A stretch of DNA of 35,659 bases from assembly GCF_000948415.1 (NCBI RefSeq), contig NZ_JYII01000004.1, positions 1-35,659 on the forward strand, read 5' to 3'. The DNA is from Thalassospira sp. HJ. Its GTDB lineage: Bacteria > Pseudomonadota > Alphaproteobacteria > Rhodospirillales > Thalassospiraceae. The notes under the pieces were generated by a model. It searched no databases and had not been told where the DNA came from. It was given only the letters and a program-made list of their open reading frames with translations. Positions 8,868-16,264 of the stretch are shown here, piece after piece. How positions within the stretch are numbered: position 1 is the stretch's first letter; each line of letters opens with the position of its first letter. The position numbers were made by a program, and so were the translations under genes.

Positions 8868-8933
8868 GGAATACGAACGAACAATTTTACGGCTAGGGGT
8901 AGCTGTATATTCATTTAACCTAGGGAGTTTCAA

Positions 8934-10604
8934 ATGGGGTCTGAAGCTGACACGGGCATTGAAAGCCCGGACGGTGCAGCGAACCCGATTGATACAGAAT
9001 ATGAAATCGGGCAGGACAATATCCAGGCAGAGATCGGGCCATTTGGATTGGATGTCCATAACCCGGTCTTTCTGATTTCGGGTCTTGCAATTGTTGCTTT
9101 CGTCTTTCTTACCCTGGCCTTTCAGGAAAGTGTCGGGCCGATGTTCAACGACCTGCGTGGTTGGCTGACATCGTCGCTCGACTGGTTCTTCCTGTCTGCG
9201 GCCAACGTATTTGTCGTGTTGTGTCTGTTCCTGATTGTTTCACCGCTCGGCCGTGTGCGCCTTGGCGGTGCGGACGCAACACCGGATTATTCCTATTCTG
9301 GCTGGTTTGCCATGCTGTTTGCTGCGGGCATGGGCATTGGTCTGATGTTCTATGGCGTGTCAGAACCGATTTCGCATTTCACGTCCTCGATGGGCGGGAT
9401 TTCGGTCGGCGATGATGGCATGCGTACCGACTGGGCGCCGCTGGGTGCTGCTGCCGGTGATACGGATGCTGCCTTTGATCTTGGCATGGCCGCGACCATC
9501 TTCCACTGGGGGCTGCACCCTTGGGCGATCTATGCCACGGTGGCACTCGCCCTGGCGCTGTTTTCGTTTAACAAGGGTCTTCCGCTGACCGTTCGTTCGA
9601 TCTTCTATCCGATCTTTGGCGAGCGTGTTTGGGGCTGGACCGGTCATATCATTGATATTCTGGCCGTGTTTGCGACCCTGTTTGGTCTTGCAACCTCGCT
9701 TGGTTTCGGCGCGGAACAGGCCAATGCCGGGCTTGATTACCTGTTTGGCATTTCTGTTTCTGACACCTCAAAGGTGTTCCTTATTATCGGTATTACCGGT
9801 GTGGCACTGATTTCGGTGCTGGCTGGTCTGGATGCCGGGGTTAAACGCCTCTCGGAAATCAACATGATCCTGGCAGCCCTTCTGCTGCTGTTTGTTGTGG
9901 CGGTCGGCCCAACGATGGAAATCATTACTGGTTTCTTCTCGAGCCTGCTGTCCTATGCGGAATATCTGCCGGCGCTTTCGAACCCGATCGGTCGTGATGA
10001 TGCCAACTTCAGTCAGGGCTGGACGTCCTTCTATTGGGCGTGGTGGATTTCCTGGTCACCGTTTGTCGGCATGTTCATCGCACGTGTTTCGCGTGGCCGT
10101 ACGGTCCGTGAATTCATCACTTGCGTTCTGATCATTCCGTCGCTGGTTTGTGTTCTGTGGATGACTGCCTTTGGCGGTACCGCCGTTCACATGGTGACCG
10201 AAGGCGTATCGGCGATTGCCGAAGCAGGCCTGCCGATCAAGCTGTTCACCATGCTCGATCAGCTTCCGATGCAAGCCATCACGTCCTTCATCGGCATTGT
10301 CCTTGTGATCGTGTTCTTTGTGACCTCGTCTGACTCCGGCTCGCTCGTGATTGATACTATCACTGCAGGCGGCAAGGTCGACGCACCTGTTCCGCAGCGT
10401 GTGTTCTGGTGCACCTTCGAAGGTCTGGTCGCGATTGCACTGTTGCTTGGCGGTGGTCTTGGGGCGTTGCAGGCAATGGCCGTATCGACGGGCTTCCCGT
10501 TTGCGATTGTGCTGCTGTTTGCCTGTTACTCGATCATTCAGGGTCTGCGCTCCGAACCCAAGGCGGTTGGTGCGAACTCCGAAGCGACCGACAGCAAGGA
10601 CTAA
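8934..10604 (+). CDS. BCCT family transporter (betaine/choline/carnitine type)
   Basis: 556-residue inner-membrane secondary transporter. The family signature GMGIGLMFYGVSEP is at about residues 131-144, and the conserved Trp-rich helix 'FYWAWWISWSPFVGMFIARVSRGR' is near residue 365. Both are hallmarks of carriers of glycine betaine, choline, carnitine, ectoine or related compounds. The cytoplasmic N terminus is acidic and about 45 residues long; the C-terminal tail is short (ends TDSKD), without the long regulatory extension of BetP or BetT-type osmosensors. AGGGAG precedes the ATG by 8 nt. It is co-transcribed with uspA and ended by a terminator. The exact substrate cannot be fixed. Confidence 0.93.
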   Translation: MGSEADTGIESPDGAANPIDTEYEIGQDNIQAEIGPFGLDVHNPVFLISGLAIVAFVFLTLAFQESVGPMFNDLRGWLTSSLDWFFLSAANVFVVLCLFLIVSPLGRVRLGGADATPDYSYSGWFAMLFAAGMGIGLMFYGVSEPISHFTSSMGGISVGDDGMRTDWAPLGAAAGDTDAAFDLGMAATIFHWGLHPWAIYATVALALALFSFNKGLPLTVRSIFYPIFGERVWGWTGHIIDILAVFATLFGLATSLGFGAEQANAGLDYLFGISVSDTSKVFLIIGITGVALISVLAGLDAGVKRLSEINMILAALLLLFVVAVGPTMEIITGFFSSLLSYAEYLPALSNPIGRDDANFSQGWTSFYWAWWISWSPFVGMFIARVSRGRTVREFITCVLIIPSLVCVLWMTAFGGTAVHMVTEGVSAIAEAGLPIKLFTMLDQLPMQAITSFIGIVLVIVFFVTSSDSGSLVIDTITAGGKVDAPVPQRVFWCTFEGLVAIALLLGGGLGALQAMAVSTGFPFAIVLLFACYSIIQGLRSEPKAVGANSEATDSKD

Positions 10605-10645
10605 AATTTCGACATTCATGTATCGCTGCGATACATCGTCAAACG

Positions 10646-10673
10646 AAAGGGGCACCAACTGGTGCCCCTTTTT
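10646..10673 (+). terminator. Rho-independent terminator of the uspA-BCCT unit
   Basis: AAAGGGGCACC (10646-10656), loop AACT, GGTGCCCCTTT (10661-10671) continuing into T. The 11-bp stem with a five-T run lies 41 bp past the transporter stop codon. The convergent META-domain gene ends 43 bp further on and might use the reverse strand weakly. Confidence 0.88.
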
Positions 10674-10715
10674 GTTGTGCGCAACATGCTGCGCTGAAAT
10701 CCGTATCTGGAATGT

Positions 10716-11174
10716 TTAGGGTGCAGTGGATGTCAGCTGGATCACGACGTTGCCGGCGCTGTCTTTGAGAACAAGGTTGCCATCGACCATGTCCCAACTG
10801 CTGACCAGAACAAATGCACCGCTAAAGGCGCTCTCGATCCGCATGGCTTCTTCTGCGATGCAGAGTTTGCGGGTCATGGCAAGCTGAGCGACGCCAAGCG
10901 ACGCTCCTGATTGCTTGTAACCGCCGGAATACTGATTACAGCCAGCATTGCCAGAAACCATGCCATCGGCGGAAAAGGTGGCGGTTGCCATTACGGCTTC
11001 TGTTGGCGACAGGGTGGCGTTGCCGTCTTGGACCTGCACCAGATGCCATTCCTGACCGGCAACATCCGACCAAGGCGTGTTCATGGTGCCGGTCGATGTC
11101 GCGCTGCAGGCTGCAAGCAACAGCGAGGAAGCCAGTGCGACCGATGAAGCAAGTGCGTGCTTTGCCCGATGCAT
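10716..11174 (-). CDS. META-domain lipoprotein (HslJ-like)
   Basis: 152 residues. It has a lipoprotein signal with basic start (MHRAKHA), hydrophobic core and lipobox LLAAC at about residues 19-23, so the mature protein is anchored by its cysteine. The rest is one META/DUF306 domain with the characteristic 'SGNAGCNQYSGGYK' segment and a later conserved Cys ('RKLCIAEEAM'). In E. coli the relative HslJ is a heat-inducible envelope protein linked to novobiocin resistance; the molecular role is unknown. The gene stands alone, with AGGAAA before the ATG. Confidence 0.85.
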   Translation of the reverse strand: MHRAKHALASSVALASSLLLAACSATSTGTMNTPWSDVAGQEWHLVQVQDGNATLSPTEAVMATATFSADGMVSGNAGCNQYSGGYKQSGASLGVAQLAMTRKLCIAEEAMRIESAFSGAFVLVSSWDMVDGNLVLKDSAGNVVIQLTSTAP

Positions 11175-11401
11175 TTCCGATTTCCTGTTCTGCGTGTTCC
11201 GTGATGGTCAACACTGCCATCTGTGCGTTGGATGAGGATAGCACATTTTAAATGTCGACCGACCAAACATAGTGTCGGTGTGCGCTGCAATGAAAACGCC
11301 TTTGCGCGCGGGCATGGCTTCCGGCTATGGTGAGGTTCCCTTTGGCGCAGGATCCGTGCGCCGATAAAAGCCCCACCGTTCAAAGCCAAGGTCACCAGAC
11401 G

Positions 11402-12397
11402 ATGAAGATTTCCCTCAAAGATGCCCACGCGCTTGTGTGTGAAACGCTGATGCGCTGCAACGTTCGGCCGGATAATGCCGCATCGGTCGCGACCGCGTTG
11501 ATCAATGCCGAGGCATCTGGGCAAGGGGGACATGGATTTCGTCGGGTGCCGGCCTATTCCGCACAGGCAAAGGTCGGCAAGGTCGATGGCATGATCAGCC
11601 CGGTCTTTGAAAAGCCCGTACCCGGTGTGTTGCGCATTGATGCGCAGCATGGCTTTGCCTATCCCGCCCTTGATCTGATGATGGAACACCTGCCGGATAT
11701 GGCGCGCAGTCAGGGGATTGCGATTGCATCAATCCATCGATCACACCATGCCGGTGTGATGGGCCTGACCGTTGAACGCCTTGCCGAGCAGGGTTTGGCT
11801 GCCATGATGTTTGCCAATGCGCCCGCTGCGATGGCGGCCTGGGGTGGTCGCCGTCCGATGTTTGGTACAAACCCGATTGCCTTTGGCGTGCCGGTTGGTG
11901 ATGCCGGTGATCCGATCATTATTGACCTCGCCCTTTCAAAGGTTGCCCGCGGCAAGATCATGGCGGCCCGACAAAAGGGTGCGGAGATCCCTGATGACTG
12001 GGCGCTTGATGTCGACGGCAATCCGACCACGGATGCCCAAAGGGCGCTGGACGGTACGATGATCCCGGCCGGTGGTGTAAAGGGTGCAGCCCTTGCCATG
12101 ATGGTCGAACTTCTGGCAGCCGGTTTGACCGGTGCGCAGTTCGGTCATCAATCCTCGTCGCTTTTTGATGACAAGGGTGCGCCGCCTGCCTTGGGTCAGT
12201 TGATCATCGCAATCGACCCTATGGCAACCGGCGGGGCCGGGGTGATGGACCATCTTGCCAGCATCGCAAACGAGATCGCCGCCGAAGAAGGCGTGCGCTT
12301 GCCTGGCCGTCGTGGCAAGCAAGCTCGTGCACTTGCCGAAGCCGACGGGCTTGATGTCGAAGACGACATCATCGATACGATCAATGGCATCAAATAA
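11402..12397 (+). CDS. Malate/L-lactate (Ldh2/YbiC) family NAD(P)-dependent oxidoreductase
   Basis: 331 residues from ATG 11402. The family features are clear: 'SGQGGHGFRRVPAYSAQ' near residue 40, 'SHHAGVMGLTVERLAEQG' near residue 115, 'MFGTNPIAFGVPV' near residue 155, and 'GGVKGAALAMMVELLAAGLTGA' near residue 225. The family includes sulfolactate, ureidoglycolate, malate and delta1-piperideine-2-carboxylate reductases or dehydrogenases, so the substrate is open. The frame extends upstream to 11327, but those residues do not look like this family's N terminus and MKISLKDAHALV does. A weak AAGG precedes the chosen ATG. It is a single-gene unit before the phosphonate locus. Confidence 0.85.
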   Translation: MKISLKDAHALVCETLMRCNVRPDNAASVATALINAEASGQGGHGFRRVPAYSAQAKVGKVDGMISPVFEKPVPGVLRIDAQHGFAYPALDLMMEHLPDMARSQGIAIASIHRSHHAGVMGLTVERLAEQGLAAMMFANAPAAMAAWGGRRPMFGTNPIAFGVPVGDAGDPIIIDLALSKVARGKIMAARQKGAEIPDDWALDVDGNPTTDAQRALDGTMIPAGGVKGAALAMMVELLAAGLTGAQFGHQSSSLFDDKGAPPALGQLIIAIDPMATGGAGVMDHLASIANEIAAEEGVRLPGRRGKQARALAEADGLDVEDDIIDTINGIK

Positions 12398-12566
12398 AGA
12401 TCTCCGATTTTAAAGAATAAACCGGACCTGCGGATTTCACGGTTGGTTATTTATTTTTGCAAACTCTTGGAATTCTGAATTACTCACGCAAATATGATGC
12501 CAATTTGTGTGAATGTTACAGAAATTCGTTCATTTTTCGATGTGAACGATGTTTTCAATATTTGAT

Positions 12567-12574
12567 GTATAGAC
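12567..12574 (+). promoter_or_regulatory. Probable PhnF operator upstream of phnC
   Basis: GTATAGAC matches the HutC-subfamily GntR consensus GT-N-TA-N-AC exactly, and flanking T and A extend the dyad to TGTATAGACA. The same octamer occurs on the minus strand in front of phnG (complement of 23491-23498). PhnF is a HutC-type regulator encoded in this locus. It lies 45 bp upstream of the Pho box. Confidence 0.55.
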
Positions 12575-12619
12575 AAGTTTGATTGTTGTCGGGGCGATAT
12601 GCGCCGCGTAATCATCGAA

Positions 12620-12637
12620 CTGTAACATCAGTGTCAC
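12620..12637 (+). promoter_or_regulatory. Pho box upstream of phnC
   Basis: CTGTAAC-ATCA-GTGTCAC: two 7-base repeats in direct orientation, 11 bp apart, close to the PhoB-box consensus CTGTCAT-N4-CTGTCAT. It ends 62 bp before the phnC start, a normal distance. PhoB control of phosphonate uptake is well established in other Proteobacteria. Confidence 0.75.
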
Positions 12638-12699
12638 CGTAGAGTCGCGGTTTGTGCGTAGCTTCTTGATCCAGCGAAACACATTCAGGCGACTCTTTG

Positions 12700-13545
12700 A
12701 TGCTGGTTGTAGATATCTCTGGACTGAACAAAAGCTTTACCCGCGACAAGCGCGCTCTTAGCGACGTCAAGCTGCAGGTACGCGAAGGCGAAATGGTCGC
12801 CCTGATCGGCGCATCAGGTTCAGGCAAATCCACTTTGATCCGTCATATTGCCGGTCTGCTGCGGGGGGATCGCGATGGCGGCAAGATCACTGTGTTTGGC
12901 GAAACCATTCAGGAAAACGGCAAGATTTCACGCGGGGCGCGCAAGGTGCGCTCCGAAATCGGTGTTGTGTTCCAGCAGTTCAACCTGGTCAGCCGTCTTT
13001 CGGTTCTTACCAACGTTCTGATGGGGCTTCTGGGCCGTGTTCCGGCATGGCGCGGGTCGCTTGGCCTGTTCACCAAGGCCGAAAAGATGCGCGCCATGAG
13101 TGCGCTGCATCGCGTTGGCATTGATGCCCATGCTGCCAAAAAGGCACGGAACCTTTCCGGTGGTCAGCAGCAGCGCGCAGCAATTGCACGCACCATCACA
13201 CAGGGTGCCCGCCTTATTCTTGCTGATGAGCCGATCGCATCGCTTGATCCGGCATCCTCGCGCAAGGTGATGAACACGCTTGATCGTGTGAACCGCGAAG
13301 ACAACGTCACCGTCATCGTATCGCTTCATCAGGTTGATTACGCAAAAGACTACTGCAAACGCACCATCGCCATGCGCGATGGTGAAGTTGTTTTTGACGG
13401 ACCGTCAACCGAACTGACGCCGCAATTCCTGCAGGAATTGTACGGCGAACATTCTTCCGAACTTTTTGCCGATGGTGCAACGGAGGCCGTAGCGCCTGCC
13501 TCAAAACCCGTCGCAGAAAAGGACCTGGCTGTCGCAACAAGCTAG
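12700..13545 (+). CDS. phnC: Phosphonate ABC transporter ATP-binding protein PhnC
   Basis: 281 residues, one ABC ATPase domain. Walker A GASGSGKST is at residues 37-45, signature LSGGQQQRAAIAR near 149, Walker B LILADEPIASLD near 170, and the switch His is in 'VIVSLHQVDYA'. These fit PhnC closely. It energises uptake of phosphonates (and phosphate esters or phosphite in some bacteria) with PhnD and PhnE, which follow. A TTG directly precedes the ATG and could also serve as start; ATG 12700 is chosen, with a weak AGGCGA upstream. Pho box and probable PhnF site lie in front. Confidence 0.95.
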   Translation: MLVVDISGLNKSFTRDKRALSDVKLQVREGEMVALIGASGSGKSTLIRHIAGLLRGDRDGGKITVFGETIQENGKISRGARKVRSEIGVVFQQFNLVSRLSVLTNVLMGLLGRVPAWRGSLGLFTKAEKMRAMSALHRVGIDAHAAKKARNLSGGQQQRAAIARTITQGARLILADEPIASLDPASSRKVMNTLDRVNREDNVTVIVSLHQVDYAKDYCKRTIAMRDGEVVFDGPSTELTPQFLQELYGEHSSELFADGATEAVAPASKPVAEKDLAVATS

Positions 13546-13615
13546 CCGGGCCAGTTGTCATGACTGCCTTACCTTCTCGAAACATGTCCAAATCTATTCT
13601 GACAGGGGACTTCTT

Positions 13616-14632
13616 ATGAACGTTAAGACAATCGCATCCGCAGCATTTGCGGCCACGATGCTGGCATCCGTCGTTGCCAAAGCCGATGTAGAATTCAAGC
13701 CGCTGGAACAGGATCCGGAAAGCCTTGTTTTCGGTATCATTTCCACGGAATCGACTTCCAACCTTAAAGCTCAGTGGCAGCCGCTGATCGACGATATGTC
13801 CGAAGCACTCGACATGGAAGTCGAAGCGTTCTTCGCACCGGACTATGCCGGCATCATCGAAGGCATGCGTTTTGGCAAGGTTCACGTTGGCTGGTTCGGC
13901 AACAAGTCCGCGATGGAAGCTGTTGACCGTGCAGGTGGCGAAATCTTCGTTCAGACCTCCAAATCCGATGGTTCGAACGGTTACTATTCCCACATCATCA
14001 CCCAGGCCGATAACGACAAGCTGAATTCGCTTGAAGACCTTCTGAAATGTGATGGTTCGCTGAACTTCGGTATCGGTGATCCGAACTCGACCTCGGGCTT
14101 CCTGGTTCCGTCCTACTATGTGTTTGCACAGAACGGTGCGGATCCGAAAGAGTGCTTCAAGACGGTTCGTAATGCTAACCACGAAACCAACCTGATGGCG
14201 ACTGCCAATGCACAGGTTGATGCCGCTGCCAACAACTCCGAGCAGCTTGCACGTACCCAGATGAACAAGCCGGAAGTCACCGAAAAGGTCAAAGTGATCT
14301 GGACCTCGCCGCTGATCCCGTCTGACCCGATGGTTTACCGCAAAGACATGTCGCGTGAACTGAAATCACGCATCAAGGCATTCTTCCTGGGTTATGGCCG
14401 CTTTGGCGATGTTGAAGGTGCCAAAGAAGTTCTTGCCAACAACTCTGATGGCATGGGCCTCTTCATGGAAAGCTCCAACGCGCAGCTTTACCCGATCCGT
14501 CAGCTTGCACTGTTCAAAGACAAGCTGAAAATTCAGAATACCGAAGAGCTTTCTGACGAAGAGAAAGCAGAGCGTGTTACTGAAATCGATAAGAAACTTG
14601 CTGAGCTCGACATTCTGGTTTCTTACCAGTAA
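13616..14632 (+). CDS. phnD: Phosphonate ABC transporter substrate-binding protein PhnD
   Basis: 338 residues. A Sec-type signal peptide (MNVKTIASAAFAATML, cleavage near AKAD) sends it to the periplasm. The mature protein has the PhnD ligand-pocket segments: 'FGIISTES' near residue 40, 'YAGIIEGMRFGKVHVGWFG' near 82, and 'DPNSTSGFLVPSYY' near 160. E. coli PhnD prefers 2-aminoethylphosphonate; these segments are conserved here, but specificity is not proven. AGGGGAC precedes the ATG. It is the second gene of the unit, 70 bp after phnC, and is followed by a strong hairpin. Confidence 0.95.
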   Translation: MNVKTIASAAFAATMLASVVAKADVEFKPLEQDPESLVFGIISTESTSNLKAQWQPLIDDMSEALDMEVEAFFAPDYAGIIEGMRFGKVHVGWFGNKSAMEAVDRAGGEIFVQTSKSDGSNGYYSHIITQADNDKLNSLEDLLKCDGSLNFGIGDPNSTSGFLVPSYYVFAQNGADPKECFKTVRNANHETNLMATANAQVDAAANNSEQLARTQMNKPEVTEKVKVIWTSPLIPSDPMVYRKDMSRELKSRIKAFFLGYGRFGDVEGAKEVLANNSDGMGLFMESSNAQLYPIRQLALFKDKLKIQNTEELSDEEKAERVTEIDKKLAELDILVSYQ

Positions 14633-14643
14633 TCGGACTTTCG

Positions 14644-14674
14644 ACAGGGAGTGCACATATCGTGCGCTCCCTGT
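14644..14674 (+). terminator. Hairpin between phnD and phnE
   Basis: ACAGGGAGTGCAC (14644-14656), loop ATATC, GTGCGCTCCCTGT (14662-14674): 13 pairs with one G-U. TTGCTTTTACTT follows, a broken U tract. It starts 11 bp after the phnD stop. It probably terminates or slows part of the transcription, giving more binding protein than permease. Confidence 0.7.
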
Positions 14675-14697
14675 TTGCTTTTACTTCCGGGATTTAA

Positions 14698-15513
14698 ATG
14701 ATGAACAGCAGCATTTCTTCGACATCATCTGTCGCAACGGAGCTTCCGCCGCGTGATCTGAAACGCTCGGCTTCAAGCTTCCTGCTTTGGGCGGTTATCC
14801 TTGGTCTTCTGGCCATGTCGTGGGAGGGCGCGGACATGCGCCCGATGGCGCTGTTTGAAAACAGCGGCAACATGGTCGACTTCGCCGAGGGTTTCTTTCC
14901 GCCCGACTTCCTGATGTGGAAGATGTATGTCGAAGAAATGTGGATCACCATCCAGATCGCGATCTGGGGTACAGCACTTTCCATCGTGTGTTCGATCCCG
15001 TTTGGTATTCTTTCCTCGGAAAACATCGTGCCCGTCTGGGTTTATCAGCCGGTTCGTCGTTTGATGGACTCCTTCCGCGCAATCAACGAAATGGTCTTTG
15101 CCATGCTGTTCGTTGTTGCGGTAGGTCTTGGTCCGTTTGCCGGTGTGCTGGCGCTTTGGATTCACACCACGGGTGTTCTGGCCAAACTGTTCTCCGAGGC
15201 GGTCGAGGCAATTGATCCTGAACCGGTTGAAGGCATTCGTGCCACCGGCGCCAACGCCCTTCAGGAAGTTATCTTTGGCGTGATCCCGCAGGTCCTGCCG
15301 CTGTGGATTTCCTATTCGCTCTATCGCTTTGAATCGAATGTGCGCTCGGCAACGGTGCTTGGCATTGTGGGCGCTGGCGGTATCGGCATGGTGCTTTGGG
15401 AATATATCCGCGGCTTCTATTACGCCGAAACAGCCGCCGTCATGATCATCATCATCATTTCGGTCAGCCTGCTCGACATGGGTTCGCAGCGTCTGCGCAA
15501 ACTGGTGACCTGA
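14698..15513 (+). CDS. phnE: Phosphonate ABC transporter permease PhnE
   Basis: 271 residues with about six hydrophobic helices. The ATPase-contact (EAA) loop '[16 protein letters not shown]' is near residue 180 and is followed by '[19 protein letters not shown]', typical of PhnE. It forms the membrane channel with PhnC and PhnD. Two consecutive ATGs (14698, 14701) are possible starts; the ribosome binding site is weak (CCGGGA). Many alphaproteobacterial loci carry two phnE genes; here only one is present, and the acyltransferase gene follows after 3 bp. Confidence 0.93.
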   Translation: MMNSSISSTSSVATELPPRDLKRSASSFLLWAVILGLLAMSWEGADMRPMALFENSGNMVDFAEGFFPPDFLMWKMYVEEMWITIQIAIWGTALSIVCSIPFGILSSENIVPVWVYQPVRRLMDSFRAINEMVFAMLFVVAVGLGPFAGVLALWIHTTGVLAKLFSEAVEAIDPEPVEGIRATGANALQEVIFGVIPQVLPLWISYSLYRFESNVRSATVLGIVGAGGIGMVLWEYIRGFYYAETAAVMIIIIISVSLLDMGSQRLRKLVT

Positions 15514-15516
15514 TCG

Positions 15517-16164
15517 ATGGGGTTCAAGATCACGCAGGCCAAACCGGCGATGAAGGCATTGTCGGAGCGCCCAACGATTGACGACAGTGCAATTGTGGTT
15601 GATTGCGACATGGGGATCTGGACCGAAGTCGGTGCACGCACCTCCATGCGCGAAACGAAAATGGATGATTATTCCTATGTCGTGAATGACAGCGAGATCA
15701 TCTATTCCGACATCGGCAAGTTCGTGAACATCGCCGCGCATACGCGCATCAACCCGGGACAGCATCCGATGGACCGGGCCTCGATGCATCATTTCCAGTA
15801 CCGTTCCAGCGCCTATGAACTGGGTGAAGACGATCCGGCATTTTTTGACTGGCGCCGTGAAAAGCGCGTCCGTCTTGAACATGATGTCTGGATCGGGCAC
15901 GGGGCGGTTGTGCAAGGTGGTGTGACCATCGGCATCGGTTCTGTTGTTGGTTCCGGTGCGGTGGTGACCAAGGATGTCGCGCCCTACACGATTGTGACGG
16001 GCATTCCGGCAGCTCCCCTTCGTCCAAGGTTTGAAGCAGACATCGTCGATGCCCTGCTGCGCGTTCGCTGGTGGGACTGGTCGCACGAAATGCTGCACGA
16101 AAGATTGCAGGATTTCCGCAAGCTCCCGGTGCGCGATTTTTGCCTGAAATACGATACTGTCTGA
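15517..16164 (+). CDS. Phosphonate-locus hexapeptide-repeat acyltransferase
   Basis: 215 residues of the left-handed beta-helix (hexapeptide) transferase type, in the subfamily found in phn operons (TIGR03308-like). Isoleucine/valine-rich hexads run through 'IGHGAVVQGGVTIGIGSVVG'. The segments 'NPGQHPMDRASMHHFQYR' and 'RLEHDVWIGHGA' resemble the xenobiotic acetyltransferase active-site region, with candidate catalytic His. It is coupled to phnE (3-bp gap). By analogy with PhnO it may N-acetylate aminoalkylphosphonates, but fold and sequence differ from the GNAT-type PhnO, so this is inference. Acyl donor and acceptor are unknown. Confidence 0.85.
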   Translation: MGFKITQAKPAMKALSERPTIDDSAIVVDCDMGIWTEVGARTSMRETKMDDYSYVVNDSEIIYSDIGKFVNIAAHTRINPGQHPMDRASMHHFQYRSSAYELGEDDPAFFDWRREKRVRLEHDVWIGHGAVVQGGVTIGIGSVVGSGAVVTKDVAPYTIVTGIPAAPLRPRFEADIVDALLRVRWWDWSHEMLHERLQDFRKLPVRDFCLKYDTV

Positions 16165-16193
16165 GCAATCGGACTTTCTCAGTGATAAGATCG

Positions 16194-16224
16194 GCGCCGG
16201 AGGTTAGTCTGATCACTTCGGCGC
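16194..16224 (+). terminator. Stem-loop between acyltransferase and DUF1045 genes
   Basis: GCGCCGGAG (16194-16202) pairs with CTTCGGCGC (16216-16224), nine pairs with one G-U, loop 13 nt, followed by TTCTTGTTTCC. A moderate terminator-like or attenuating hairpin. The DUF1045 gene starts 40 bp later, so its expression may be lowered relative to phnCDE or may depend on another promoter. Confidence 0.45.
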
Positions 16225-16264
16225 TTCTTGTTTCCTCATCTGCTTTTATTTCCAGAGCTCATCC

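Larger units (their letters stand above)
12398..12699. other. AT-rich regulatory gap before phnC
   Basis: 302 bp without an open frame worth calling. It holds a HutC/PhnF-type site at 12567-12574 and a Pho box at 12620-12637. A third element, CTGTAAC on the minus strand at 12515-12521, is only a half Pho box. No clear terminator for the upstream dehydrogenase gene and no convincing -10 for phnC were found. Confidence 0.7.

Noticed and set aside
12515..12521. GTTACAG, a CTGTAAC half Pho box on the minus strand upstream of phnC
   Set aside because: The second 7-base repeat at 11-bp spacing (ACACAAA) does not match. The full two-repeat box at 12620-12637 is far better.
14773..16098. 441-codon open frame on the minus strand under phnE and the acyltransferase gene
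   Set aside because: The product is rich in His, Arg and Asn with no domain, and it spans two well-recognised genes on the other strand.
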